Shown: positions 11,417 to 23,349, counted from the stretch's first letter. The stretch is 64,000 nt of DNA from Isoetes taiwanensis (GCA_021234155.1 JAJEKV010000051.1:2854754-2918753); one strand, 5' to 3'. Translations and numbers: made by a program. Notes: generated by a model not told the origin, from the letters alone.

Positions 11417-12557
11417 CTAGTAAACGTGTGCCCAGCGTTGCCGGGCTAATGTCCTGGCATATGTTTTTACTCGGCCTTTAATGTCCGTATGTGCAACTTC
11501 TGTCAACAACACATCTTGATATTCGCAAGAATAGACATTATTTGCATTTGTAAGTACTCTTGTTATTGAATTGTCTCATGACAGTATTATCAATGTATAA
11601 ACTTTGCGTTTATCGATTTTAATAGAGAAAATAATGCTTTATAAGGAAGGTGGGCGGTAATTAATTTACCTCTAAAGACAAAAAGTTGAAAGGCAGATCC
11701 AAAACTTATGCTCAAAATGTCACCTTTAGAAGTAGTTAAGTATATCAACAAAAAATAGGTACAGAAATGTACCACAAAATTCGGTCATGGTTCCTTGGCG
11801 TGCTTTAGTTCATGACGGAACTCTAAATATGCATCTACACATAGCGCACATCATCAAGGGCTTAATGTTAATACTTTTATGGATGCTCCCATGACATAAC
11901 TTTATTTCTCCTACAGAGAACATCTTAGCCGAGGTTTAAAGCACTACGTTATCCAATAATAAATATGTACCCAGTGTTGCCACGCTAATGTCATGGTTTG
12001 TGTTTTTACTTGGCCTTTAATTGCATTTGTAAGTAGTGTTTTTTGCATTTATCGATTTTAGTAAAGAAAATAATGTTTTATAAGGAAGGTTGGGAGTAAT
12101 TAATTTACCTCTAAAAACGAAAAATTGAAAGGCAGATCCAAAACTTATACTCAAAATGTCACCCTGAGAAGTAGTTAAGTACATCAACAAAAAATAGGTA
12201 CATAAAAATTCTGTCCTGGTTCCTTGGCATAACTTAGTTCATGATGGAACTCTAAATATGCATCTCCACATGGCGCGCATAACCAAAAGGGCCTAATTTG
12301 TACTTTTATAGATGCTTCTATGATATATCTTTACCTCTCCTACAGATAACATCCCAGCTGGGGTAAAAAACACTACATTATCCAATACTAAATGTGTACC
12401 TAGTGGTGTTGTGCTAATGTCATAGCTTGTGTTTTTACTGGGCCTTTAACGTCCGTATGTGGAACTATTCAGAACACAACACATTGACGCTTCTAAGAAT
12501 GGTCATGATTTGCTTTTGTATTTTTGTTGCATGAATAACATGAAACATTAGAGTTGA
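11417..12557 (-). mobile_element. Helitron-like element 2 (non-autonomous)
   Basis: Read on the minus strand, the element begins with TC at 12557 (TCAACTCTAATG), preceded by A. It ends at 11417 with CTAG, followed by T. Just before the CTAG lies GCCCGGC-AAC-GCTGGGC, a stem-loop, then a short spacer. A 5' TC, a 3' hairpin followed by CTRR, and insertion between A and T are the hallmarks of Helitrons. Two further degenerate hairpin ends occur inside (near 11952 and 12381), so it is a composite of about 1.1 kb. No Rep/helicase is encoded. Confidence 0.6.
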
Positions 12558-12559
12558 TA

Positions 12560-13196
12560 CTAATAAACGTGTGCCCGGCGTCGCCGGCTAATATCCTTGC
12601 ATATGTTTTTTACTCCACCTTTAACATCCATGTGTGCTATTTCCATCAACAACACATATTGAAATTCGCAAAAATAGACATTATTTGCATTTGTACGTAT
12701 TTTTGTTGTGTTTATCGATTTTAAAAAAGAAAATAATGCTTTATAAGGAAGGTGAGGGGTAATTAATGTACCTCTAAAGAAGAAAAATTGAAAGGCAGAT
12801 CCAAAATGTATGCTCAGTACATCAACAAAAAATAGGTACAGAAATGCAAAACACAAAATTTTGTCCTGGTTCCTTGGCATACTTTAGTTCATAATGGAAT
12901 ATGCATCTCCACATGGCGCACATTACCAAGGGCCTAATTTATACTTTTATGGATGCTCTCATGATATTATTACTTCTCCTACAGATAACATCTTCGCCGA
13001 GATAAAAAGCACTACATTATCCAATAGTAAATGTGTACCCAGTGTTGCCGCACTAATCTCTTGGCATGTGTTTTTACTTGGCCTTTTATATCCATATATG
13101 GAACTACCCACAACACCACAGATTGATGCTTGCAAGAATGGTCATGATTTGCTTTTGTATTTTTGTTGCATGGGTAACATAAAACATTAGAGATGA
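12560..13196 (-). mobile_element. Helitron-like element 1 (non-autonomous), head-to-tail with element 2
   Basis: On the minus strand it starts TCATCTCTAATG at 13196 after an A and ends in TTAG, followed by T, at 12560; TTAG is a decayed CTRR. The terminal hairpin is CCGGC-GAC-GCCGG. Only the dinucleotide TA (12559-12558) separates its 3' end from the 5' TC of the next element. An internal degenerate end lies near 13020. Small ORFs here (for example 12560-12880 minus) resemble those in the neighbouring copy only because the DNA is repeated. Confidence 0.6.
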
Positions 13197-14262
13197 TATG
13201 ATACATGATCTTTTACTGAACATAGAAAGCAATTGTTATTTCAAGAGCCACTAAATATGACACATCATCTCTATCACAAACATGGACCAATACTCCATAT
13301 CTAGGAATTCTAAATCCCCAAGGATCTCTACGTCGGCCATAAAATGGAGAAGTAACAAATGAAAATGATAATTGAAAACAATCCTAATTGGAAGAATTCC
13401 ATCCTGATTGAAGCCTGTTATTGAATCTTTCTTCTAGAATTGTTTCTAGTGCAGTCCGCAAAATTTTTCCATCCATTTGATGCATTAGTTAAAGAAGAAA
13501 ACTCACCAAGGCAGGCCTATGGACCTTTCACTCTCCTTTTGGCATAAAAAATAGGTAGAGTTTTTCATCAATGATCCTCAATCCGCAACGGCTATCTTGC
13601 ATCATGAAGCCATCTCCAATTCATTTCTTGATTTTTGCATCTTCACCAAATTGTCATGTTCCCATGAGAGCCTAACTTCAAAGCAATGGACATGAGCTTT
13701 CAAAAATCGCAGCGCATTTTTGGAAAATCAAAGTTCGACCTGAGTTGTCTCTAGTCAGGCTGCGTCTATGGTAGTATAGAATGCATAATGCAAACATTTA
13801 ATAAGGTTAAGTTGTTTTGTAAGAACTCTATGGACATGTCTATAATAAAATTCTAGGCACCAACATCGTAAAGAATTACTCAATATTGCCAATAATAAGC
13901 AAATTCTACTCCACATGCCACTTTGAAAAAATGAAAGTAAAAAAAAAAGCCACACCACCTCGTGCATTAGTCTAAAAATGCTAAAGAGTGGCACATGAAA
14001 TAATGAAATGGGAGGACACACTTTGCACTTTGGGCTTGTAAAACCTGGCATAGCTAACTAAGCCCATGTCTTGATCAAGGCCAATTTATCTTGATAACAT
14101 CTTGACATTGTATATCCTGAAGTACTTCCTTGAGGTCAAATGTGCATGTTGTGTTTGTAAAGGTATGAGTTCTATCCTAGTTTATTTGTGCATGAAATTA
14201 GATGTTCTGAATGAATATGATGTGAATTTATTTGATTTGTAGATGTTTTCAACAAAGATGTT
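13197..14262. other. No supported gene
   Basis: AT-rich sequence between the Helitron pair and the satellite. A 98-codon ORF on the minus strand (13755-14051) has no family features. Confidence 0.45.
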
Positions 14263-14830
14263 CTCTGTAATACAACAGAAAATATGCATGCATATCATTG
14301 ATTCTTCAGATGAACTAATTTGTATATAATTCGCATGTTTCCAATGAATTGCTCTCTGTAATACAACAGAAAATATGCATGCATATCATTGATTCTTCAG
14401 ATGTACTAATTTGTATATAAGTTTCCAATGAATTGCTCTCTGTAATACAACAGAAAATATGCATGCATATCATTGATTCTTCAGATGTACTAATTTGTAT
14501 ATAATTCGCATGTTTCCAATGAAGTGCTCTCTGGGCGTTTAGTCTAGTGGTAACACACTAGATCTAGCAACTATAGGTCTCGAGTTCGAGACTGCCCAGA
14601 ATCGCACTCTGAATTGTTGGGTGTCAAAACCCACAATGTAAAGTGGTTGGGGGCAGGGCCCAACCAAGCAATGTAGTGTGGTGTGTGGTCACATGTCCAG
14701 TTGGATGTTGCCTTGGCGTGACGTTAAAATACTATCTATCTATCTATCTATCTATCTAATACAACAGGAACATGCATGCATAGGAGTGATTTTTCAGAAG
14801 TAATAATTTGTACATAACTCGCATGTTTCC
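14263..14830 (+). repeat. Satellite, four copies of an 84-91 bp unit, last copy split by a SINE
   Basis: Units begin CTCTGTAATACAACAG at 14263, 14354 and 14438 and contain ATATGCATGCATATC; spacing is 91 and 84 bp. The fourth starts at 14529, is broken after CTCTG by the SINE, and resumes at about 14757 with AATACAACAGG, more diverged. The first three copies are nearly identical, suggesting recent amplification. Confidence 0.8.
14533..14756 (+). mobile_element. tRNA-derived SINE
   Basis: The head carries an A-box-like TAGTCTAGTGGTAA (about 14540-14553) and a B-box-like CGAGTTCGAGACT (14581-14593), the spacing of a pol III tRNA promoter. A body with GTGGTTGGGGGCAGGGCC follows, then a 3' end GACGTTAAAA and a (CTAT)n tail at about 14732-14756. 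A second, inverted copy of the family is at 41388-41493. The tail resembles that of the retroposon 3' ends at 39203 and 40787. Confidence 0.75.
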
Positions 14831-17338
14831 AGCGTACAAAAAAATGTCGATTCTCATTATACAATGCATAACCATCATATCTCAATCTTCCAGAAGAAAG
14901 GATTTTCAGCTGTCCGGATAGAAAGTACATTGCAGAGCTTTTGGTTTACAGAAACAACATTAAAGACATCCTGGATTGTTTTTTCTCAAAATGTCATGAA
15001 TACATTTGAACACCTCAGAGCATGTTGGCATCTATTTCAGGACCTGGATTTCCAGGTCCACATACTTGCCCTTCAGAATGACGCAGCAGGTAATATCAAA
15101 TGCCGATTTTCAATTTACCTCTTGTTAAGAGTCTAGCAATCTCTGTACGTATTGGCATTAACAGGATCAAATTGATCCTTAAAATGAGAGACAGACAATC
15201 AAACTCATCCAGCAAGAACTTTAACAATTTGCATGAAACATTGACTATGTTTAATATCATAGCCGCAAATGCAGTGTATTGCAAAGATGCGAAAGACTAT
15301 TTTAAAATCTCAACTGCATGCAAACTGTGGCACAATCATCCTACTTTTTTTGCGGAAAATAAAATGTGCCATACCACTCCATTTTCAAATTGAGGCTTGT
15401 GAAATAAGCCATGCTCAAACTTGTAGCCCCACATTTGTCATAAATAAATGTCATCATGTGGCAGCAAAGTACATGTACAAATAGTCAACTTGTTACATTT
15501 TTAAAAGCTCGATTCTACATCCAATTCGGAAGTTCTTACCTTGCAGTGATATTTAGGTAAATTGTCAACATCACACTATCAATCCAAAAGCTATTTCCAT
15601 ATATCCAACATGAGAGATCTAAAGCTGCAAGTATTGAAGCAGTGTAAGGTTAGTTGATAGGAGTAAAGCAAAAAATATAACTCAAGTAGAAGTTTTACCT
15701 GTTGTTGTAAGATTAAGCATAACAAAGCTGTTAGGTAATATTTCTCTAAAACAAATGATAACATATTGCAACAACTGATACTTATTAACATTTGACGGAA
15801 GGGTGTCTGACCTTGCTTCCAAAGCATAACATCACTTCGGCCTGCACAAATCTAGTCCAAGTTCTAGTACACTTAAAAACTGTGAAAACATCAAAGGAGA
15901 GTGAATATAGACTAACAAATGTTTAAAGAATAAGATAATGAGTAGATAACCCATTTTCAAGACTTCAGTGAACAGTGACTCCATATCACCACCTGCATTT
16001 AACATAATGCTGAAACTAATTGAACAGATAGTTCATTGACAGATAGTTCATTGAGTCTAGACTTCTTTTAGTAGCCAGTATGAAAATGTCATAATAAACA
16101 AATGCATATCCGCTGCAATACAAATAATAACTTCGAAAACTCTACAAACGATAAATCCACTATAATGAAAAAGGAAAGGATTAAAAAGGGAACCTATGAT
16201 CTTGAAAGTGAATAAGAGAATCTTACGTGGCAAAACAAATATATGACCTACAGAAGCTTTTTCGTGATAGCAAACACCCTCACGTTAACACAGATCGTTC
16301 GATACGCAAATTATGCCAACCATCAACAGCCAGTTGACAAAAATGAGAATATAGTTCGAATAAGACATGTAGATAGATAAGCAAACAGAGAGAATGCAAA
16401 GGTGACTTAAAAAAAAAAAACACGGAGAAGTATACTCCGCATTTTTGAAAGATAGGGTAATGCTATAAGTCTTGCAGCTCACAGTTTAGGATTTGAAGTC
16501 ATGTTGAAAAGGAGCTTCCTTAATTTAGAGCCAAGCCCATCATTCCAAAGCCGTTGGGATTTGAATTTTTGTGCTTAACAGAGAAAGACAAACATGAGTT
16601 ACTTACGTGTTCAAGATTTCAAAACTCAAATCCACACTTTTTGCTGCAAGTGCCAATGCTGGAGACTGCTGAACTAAAATTTGCCCTTTCTGCATCAAGC
16701 ACGACCAATATTATTACCAAATCTGTTAAAATATCTAAAACCTAACCTCATTCTGCACTGCCTCTTGAGTACACAGTCACAATAGCCACTTAAGAACGAC
16801 TGATTTAGTGGGCAGAGAGGCTGATTGAGGAAAGGACACATGAAGTCTCAAAAAACCACCTCTTATTTGCTTCCACCATTTCTCAAACTTTTTGCCAAAC
16901 CCACCAATCTACGTATTCCACTTCCTTTGCGAAACATGCAATCTACATATCGAACAGAATCTAGAAGTTGTCCAGCAAATTTGCAAGGCTATCATGAGAG
17001 TGTACCTCAGATAGAACTAAATGAACGTGATGCACACTATTTTATGGAGCTCTCTTGCAACCTAGTTGGAACATAGAGGATTGATGGAACGAAAGTAACA
17101 GACTTTAGATCTGATAGGTATTTGGAATCCAGGCTATCGAACTCAACAATATGAAATATACAAAGATCTTACCAATGATTTAGCAGAAATTCGTACTGGA
17201 ATCTAGCCACCGTAGATATTCGTGCGAGAATGCTTTAGACTCAATTTGCAAGCTATAAACATGTTTGGAATTTTGCCTTACGTTGCTTAGGGTTTGAAAA
17301 CAGAAGACGTAGATTAGGATGCACAAAATCAGAATATT
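14831..17338. other. No supported gene
   Basis: AT-rich sequence with many short ORFs on both strands and no recognisable domain. The part next to 17339 may be the 3' UTR of the possible small gene there. Confidence 0.4.
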
Positions 17339-17596
17339 TTAGCCCTTCTGAGCTGTGCAGCAGTCTCCCGGATTTGTAAATGTCCTCAATTGACCTAAAC
17401 CGACCCCTGCAATATACACAAAGGCTTCAAGCATAAAAAGGGATCATTTATTTTACTACCTACCAACGAATGTAAATTTGGGATGCAAAGAATCCAAATA
17501 ATTGGGATCATAAGGGCATCTGTGCCGCTCTTGCAAAGGACTGGAATCATTTTCCATGAGCAAAATCGATTCTTTAGGCAGCCGTTTTGGCTCCAT
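17339..17596 (-). CDS. Possible small two-exon gene, 66 aa, unrecognised
   Basis: An ATG at 17596 opens MEPKRLPKESILLMEND and runs to a GT donor (exon 17596-17464). A typical ATATTGCAG acceptor begins the second exon (17406-17339), which stays in frame and stops after GDCCTAQKG. The exon lengths add to 201, an exact multiple of three, and both junctions are canonical. Upstream on the same strand an acceptor TTTTGCAG (before about 17640) and a donor CAG/GTATTG (about 17733) suggest a 5' UTR intron. The middle contains HRCPYDPNYLDSLHPKF, which looks like real protein, but I do not recognise the family. It could also be an internal part of a longer gene. Confidence 0.35.
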
Positions 17597-18030
17597 GTAC
17601 CAACGATTTCTCTTTCTTCAAATGAATGATCCGATACCTGCAAAATGCAAGAGTTAAGTAAATGATATGTTTCAAGCACTACTGTTTCAAGCACTCCATG
17701 TCTCAAGCACTCTTGTTTCTAATATTCAATACCTGCTTCAGCGACTCTTCTGCACTACGAAATCCACTTCAAAATCTGTCGCTTGCTTGCCCGCTCTACT
17801 TTGTCTATAAATCTAAACCCTAAATCTATCTCTGAAGAAATCGGCAGACATTATGCCAAAATCGATCATCAAGACATTATTCCAGATTCGATCATCACAC
17901 TAAGCGGCTCTGCTGTTTTGAGAGAAGAGTGAACGATTGAAGAAAAACAAGGTGCTGCGCACGGAGGGTTGCCCTCCGTGACCTGAGAGTGAAATGGCTT
18001 AAATCACACTTCAAAGTCAATGTTTTCGAG
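17597..18030. other. Possible 5' UTR and promoter of the small gene
   Basis: Contains the putative 5' UTR splice sites described for the minus-strand gene; otherwise no coding signal. Confidence 0.3.
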
Positions 18031-18100
18031 CATATACTGACATATACCTATGCCACAAACCCACATGGATGAGGGTTTTCCCCTTAGGGGCAACCCAAAA
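18031..18100 (+). repeat. Dispersed hairpin repeat, copy a
   Basis: CATATACTGACATATACC is followed by ACCCACATGGATGAGGG, then a stem-loop in which GGGTT...CCCC faces GGGGCAACCC, then an A-run. Related copies lie at 18402, 20821 and 45348. The first (TGGCATAT/ATATGCCA) hairpin is partly deleted here. Confidence 0.6.
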
Positions 18101-18401
18101 AACTGGACTCAAACATATCAGTGGAATGCTATTTCCATGCCCAATTCATAATTCATAAGTCAAGGCATTCAAATACGCTAATAACTCACAAATTGAATGT
18201 TGCAAATAAGAAAAAGAAACACAATCCATTGGTTCCATTCAAACCTTGAACATATCGAAAGACGAGAAGCAAGAATGATGATTTCGTTGGTGTTTTAGTT
18301 TTCTTTATCGGGGCTCAACACATGCACGCACTGTAGCCCGGTTCTCCAAGATTCAAGGAATTCGATTTTTTATTGCTATTTTTGTTTTCTAAATTTGAAA
18401 T

Positions 18402-18454
18402 TTCCCACATACCCACATAAACGAGGGTTTGCCCCCCTAGGGGCAACCCAAAAA
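18402..18454 (+). repeat. Dispersed hairpin repeat, copy b
   Basis: This copy keeps only the right part: CCCACATAAACGAGGG followed by the hairpin (18424-18448) whose arms are GGGTTTGCCCC and GGGGCAACCC, then AAAAA. Confidence 0.6.
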
Positions 18455-18772
18455 TTGCGTGCATCTAACACAATACACAATTATTTACGACCCTTACAGC
18501 ATGTTATTTTAAAGGTTCTTGCCTCCTTCTTAATTATGTAAGGCCCTTAGAGCTTGTTGCTTCTTTTCAAGGGGGAACCTTGAAATATTCATCCACATAA
18601 GTTTTGTTCTACGTGAGAAGTGTCTTTGATCTAAACATCAATTTCTCTATAGATATAGATAGTATTCCTTCGTTCTTTATTTACACACGAGCTTTTTCTT
18701 ATACATTCTTAGTTCTAGCCATTAGTTGACCTCCATTATCGAAGATTTGCACAAAAATCATAATGGTCCTTC

Positions 18773-19777
18773 TTAGATAATCCTGAACCGTCCACAGACA
18801 CATGTTTGTTGCATCTCATAGAAGTACTGGAAAGCCAATGCTGCATTACCAACCCGACCATACCCATCAATAATTGCGCCCCATGTTACTACATCCCGGT
18901 TTGGTAGTTTGTTAAAGACTTTGCATGCTTCCGTCATGCTCCCACACTTTGAATACATATCTGTTATGGCATTAACTACAACTATATCTAGCTCTGCCTT
19001 GATCACAAAATGCCCAAAAATGTGACTTTATCTGGTTCTAAGTTAATCTCCTGCATCTTCTTAAAGTACTCTAGCACGACATGAGATCTATCTTGTTGCA
19101 GAAATGCTGAAATAATGGCATTCCATGACACTACATTTCGTGCAGACAGTCAAACAATTTGCGTGCTTCTTCCAATGCCATACACTATACATGTCAACAA
19201 GGGTGTTGGAGACCCGGTAATATCAAAGCTTGCAGGTCATTACCAATTATCTGCACATGAATTCTCCTGCCATGGACTATATCGCCAATGTTTCCATAAG
19301 CTTTCAAAAATACCCAAGAATGTAACCCTGTTTGGTTTTACCCCATTGTTCTGCATCCTTTCAAAAATTTGGACAGCAAGAATGTTTTCATCATTCTGGA
19401 CACATCCTTAAGAATGCTCCAATGTTAGAACATGCCTTCAGAATGCTCAAATATGATGCAGCATTTGGTGCTATGTCTTGATGCTGCATTTCTTCAAAAC
19501 AGTGGAGAGCAATTTCGCTTTTAGCATGTTGTGTATATCCAACGATCAAAGCTGTCCATGATACTACATCTCTATTCGGCAAGTTATCAAAAACATGGCA
19601 CGCCTCCTCTAAGGTTCCACATTTTGCATACATATCCAGCAAATTGGTTCCCAAAAACATATCACAAGGAAGAGAGTTGTTGATAATACATACATGGATC
19701 AGTCTACCCTGTTCAAGGTCCAATATCAATGTGCATGCTTTAATGGCAGCAATATAAATAGATCTATCACACTTCAT
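18773..19777 (-). pseudogene. PLS-class pentatricopeptide repeat (PPR) protein, decayed
   Basis: Two open segments, 19777-19391 and 19006-18773, encode PPR motifs: LLDMYAKCGTLEEACHVFD, NRDVVSWTALIVGYTQ and, further on, DMYSKCGSMTEACKVF and NRDVVTWGAIIDGYGR. These are the P-, L- and S-type repeats of organelle RNA-editing and processing factors found in land plants. The intervening 19007-19390 still shows PPR-like pieces in shifting frames with several stops. There is no transit peptide, E domain or DYW domain. Only about nine repeats' worth of sequence remains, so this is a fragment of a once longer gene. Confidence 0.8.
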
Positions 19778-20413
19778 ACCTAATTGTAGTAATCAGATTG
19801 TATGAGATCAAGAGCGGTTGGACTCCCCCGGTTGCCATCTTGTTTGAAATTAGAGCACCCAATGATAGAACATTCACTTCAAGTCGTTATCTAGCACTTG
19901 GTTTGCTTCGCTAGGCATCCGCAAGTTGTGAATAGCCAAATGAGCTGCTCAAAGAATCGGCAACGCCAATTTGCATCATCAAAGTATGCGGTGCCAAGCA
20001 AGTTTAAGATCTCTCTTTTCGCTACAATCACGGGGAAAGTAATGTGCATTGCTCTTGTGTACAACTAGTCGTTGCTCAACGATATCATATATTTTCGGCA
20101 TTCGTTTCTCTTTGCAAACCTTCTTGACTTCCTACGGATAGCCTTAAATTATATGGAAACAGGGAACAACGAAAGGAAGGGGGCAAAAGAAGTTGCTCAG
20201 TATGCCAACATACGGCCCATGTTGTCCTTCTATCTTCAAAGAAAAATTTAGGCTTGCAATCGAGAGACAAATTGAAATGTGAAAATGGATAAGCCGGGAC
20301 AACGTAGAAAAACTCATTGGCATATACTCACTAGAAACTTGGAACCGATTATCGCCTTTATAGGCTGTCACCGACATCTTCACGTAAGCAGCGGCAATTC
20401 CTAGCACGGTGAC
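19778..20413. other. No supported gene
   Basis: Flank between the PPR pseudogene and the dehydrogenase fragment. Small ORFs only. Confidence 0.4.
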
Positions 20414-20775
20414 TCATAAGTCCCAATGTTGCCTCGTATTCTTCCGTAAGAATGTAGCACTAAGTAAGAATCCACAATTGTTGGGCCTGGATGGAGGAAC
20501 CCATTGCCCGGCGTTGAAGATTAAAACCCCTTCAAGCGGGTATACTATCATAACCAGGGAACCATTTTCGAAAGCCTTGGAATGATACGCAGCTTCCATT
20601 CTTTCCATAAACTCAGGCTCCCCGATAATGTCCAAATAATCAATCCCTGCCTCCACACAAGCCTTAACCACAGGCTCGCCATAGAGATACCTGTCAAACC
20701 CGAGGCTCCAAAGAGAAGGGCGCCAGAATGAATGAGACAAACGGTTAGCCGGTTTCCAAACTGGCTATGCACCAA
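20414..20775 (-). pseudogene. Saccharopine-dehydrogenase-like oxidoreductase fragment
   Basis: The frame ending at 20414 contains YLYGEPVVKACVEAGIDYLD followed by GEPEFMERMEAAYHSKA, which is diagnostic of the saccharopine dehydrogenase-like oxidoreductases of plants and animals, and then GQWVPPSRPNN. The N-terminal Rossmann glycine motif is absent and the sequence upstream shifts frame. The usual glycine-rich stretch after the SLVMI strand is altered. Only about 90 of the roughly 430-450 residues expected are present, and no flanking exons were found, so it is a fragment. It abuts a repeat shared with 35705-35795. Confidence 0.7.
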
Positions 20776-20901
20776 CAGCGGCGACCGGCCATTTACACGC
20801 TATAGTAAGTTTTTAGCAGTCATGGCATATTTCTGGCATATACCTGAAATATGCCATAAACCCACACAAACAAGGGCGCCCCCCTAGGGGCAACCCAAAA
20901 A
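20750..20901 (+). repeat. Dispersed hairpin repeat, copy c, with longer 5' part
   Basis: From 20821 this copy has the most complete structure: TGGCATAT-7 nt-ATATGCCA, then CCCACACAAACAAGGG, then a C-run and GGGGCAACCC, then AAAAA. The preceding 20750-20835, starting TTAGCCGGTTTCCAAACTGG, is similar to 35705-35795. Confidence 0.65.
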
Positions 20902-22880
20902 CCATGAAAAGGGAAAATGAGCGATAATGTAGCCGGAAAGGAAAAAGTTTGGCAAAACTCACGCTTTGGCAAAAAAACATTTTAAGTAAGTATAGATATC
21001 TTTAGCATTATTATAAAACTTCTCAAATGATCTCGAGGAATAATTATATCACTTAAATCTTTCAAGTATACCATAAGGTTCGCAAATTATCCCAGCCATA
21101 AGGTTTTGGCAGTGGTTGACCGAGAAATGGGGGGTTTAGGGTTTTGAGGAAAGAAAATTTATTTCGCAATCAATGGTTGAGAAATAGAATTTGCTGGCAT
21201 CTGTCGCGCGAGAATGGGGGCGGCCAGGTTCCCTGACACGTACAGAAACTTGCTTTTACTCTTACGGGAAAAAACGCCATAGCCATGGCGGCCATAGCTA
21301 CGCTAGGCTGCACTTGAGCTCTAGATTGCATCGGCATGTCGCCCCGGAGTGGTTGCATCTCCAGCTGGCTCCGCATGACCGAGCTTTCCCTATTTAATCT
21401 GCAAATAGGCAGTGATGCAGCCATGGCGATTTAAGCTTACTTGCAACTGCACCTTGTCCCTTTCTTCTTGTTTTTCTTTTTGTTTCTCCTTTTTCTTTCA
21501 CCTCGTCACTGATCTGTTTGAAATGCAGGGGATTCGTGGAATGGCATCTGGAACTAAGGAACAAAGCCCATCTCATGGCGGGTCTCGGCTGCGAAGATCT
21601 TTGGGTTCTAAGCTGTATGTATTTGCAGGGCTGGAAGTAATGCGGAGCAGAGCAAGGCCGATTTGCATGCAGGGCCGATTTGGATTTAGAGCTGGGCAGG
21701 TGCAGACCCTGACCGAAATCTGCTCATATTTATCACATAGGTCGGCATGATTTGGATTAGTGGGTTCAAATCGCACGATGCGGTTGATTGTTTCTGGAGC
21801 AGCCGATTGTTGCGGGAATGAAAATATTTAGCGGCATTTATGGGTTGAATCCGGCTGCTTATGGCTTCTCTGCTTTGATTACCAGCATTCGTCTTCTTTT
21901 GCTTGCCTCATTTTTTTTCCGGGGGATGCACTTATGCATAAAGGGGGTATGGCATCTGCGTTCGGAGAGTAGCAAAAAACCCCCCTTGTATACGCAATTT
22001 TAAAAGGCAATTTGACCCCTCTGTATATAGATATTGCTCCAAATTAGTGCCTAAAAACACCCCTAACCCCTAAGTATGCGTATGCAAATGGTCCAAAAAA
22101 CACCCCTTCGTTGAACTCTCATGGCTTATATGCTGATCAAAGGTGAATTCCCCAGGATTTTTTTTCCCTTCACAGAGGTTTTCTGTGTTTGTTCTGGTTT
22201 TTTTCCAAGGTCCAAAATGAGATGTTCATTATGTGCACTTGCGTTTCTAAATCTGGTCTGCGGCTTGGCTGGTGTTTTTTTCGAGACATGCAGCGGTCGG
22301 CAGGAGAAATCCGGCCTGATGGACTGCAGATCCGACGCTTTTTTTCCTTGTTCTGGCCCCTGTTTCGGGTTTTGCAGGGCAGAGCGAGCCTTCTTCCGCT
22401 GTATTTCAAGCATTGGCGAGGTTTACAAGCTGTGCTTTACATTATGTACAGGATTTCATGAATTTAAGTGGCAGGTAGGGCTTCAGATATAGAAGAACAG
22501 ATAGAATGGGCCGCTGAAGGGTGCATGCTGAGCCGAGGTGGGTGGTTTGGAGGTTCACAGGTGGATGCTAAGCCGAGCTGGGAGGTTTGGTGGTTCGCAA
22601 AGGTTCGTGAGCCCGTATTCGCCATTCCAGTAGGTATTTTTATACGTATATACATGAGAACCAATTTCTTGGTCCCAAATCTATATGTTTACCTTGATAA
22701 GTAGTTCTACAGCATAATATACTTGACAGCATAATCCATTTTATAGCATTAACATTTTGTACCATTTTTAGCTTCCCAAATACATACTCAAAAGGTAGCT
22801 TCAACATTTAAATCCATTCACACTATTAAATCAACTCGTTATCCAACATAAGATTTTAGAACATATTCTAAACGAGATGC
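20902..22880. other. No supported gene
   Basis: Overlapping short ORFs on both strands at 21170-22700, none with a recognisable domain. C-runs and A-runs occur near 21970-22110. The last bases (TATTCTAAACGAGATGC) match part of the tandem unit at 30393-33370 and form the left flank of the Copia element. Confidence 0.4.
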
Positions 22881-23349
22881 TGTTGAAAGTTAGATAATTC
22901 AATGTCTAGAAGATACAATACACACTTGTTATAGACTTTGCAAATAACCAATTCTACAAAGTTTAATTTATAAAATAACAATGGTCAAAATAAAGTTTTA
23001 ATTAATAAAATAACAATGGTCAAAATAGTTACTGTAGAAAAGGTATTGATTGAATCACTGTAGCACCAGTAATTTCACACTATTACAAATCGAACTATAC
23101 AGTCCAATAGCACATGCACCAGTAATTTCACGCTATTACAAATCGAACTATACAGTCCAATAGCACATGCATTCATATTGGTTTACAGTCGGCACAGATC
23201 CGTGAAGAATCGACACCAAGATCTCCTCGTCGGTTTCGCTCCATTCCTTCCTATTTGAATACTTCAAAATGTCCTTATCCCATTTGACCGACCACAAACA
23301 TTATATGGTATTTAACCATTTCAATATAATGACCTAAATAACTTAGGCC
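22881..23349 (-). repeat. Copia 3' LTR
   Basis: Aligns with 29957-30392. It has two internal duplications (an AATAACAATGGTCAAAATA block, and an AATTTCACNCTATTACAAATC block of about 60 bp). It lacks about 55 bp present in the 5' LTR that include TATATAGG on the minus strand. Its outer end on the minus strand reads CAACA. Confidence 0.85.

Noticed and set aside
11590-12880. Similar hydrophobic minus-strand ORFs at 11590-11775 and 12560-12880
   Set aside because: They lie in homologous parts of the two Helitron-like copies. The similarity is at DNA level and the frames are short.
14533-14610. Functional tRNA gene at the SINE head
   Set aside because: Followed by a SINE body and tetramer tail, with an imperfect cloverleaf.
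18773-19777. Functional PPR gene
   Set aside because: Central part has stops in all frames, and start, transit peptide and C-terminal domains are missing.
21170-22664. Cluster of overlapping 60-120-codon ORFs on both strands
   Set aside because: Mutually overlapping, no recognisable domain, no consistent splice pattern.
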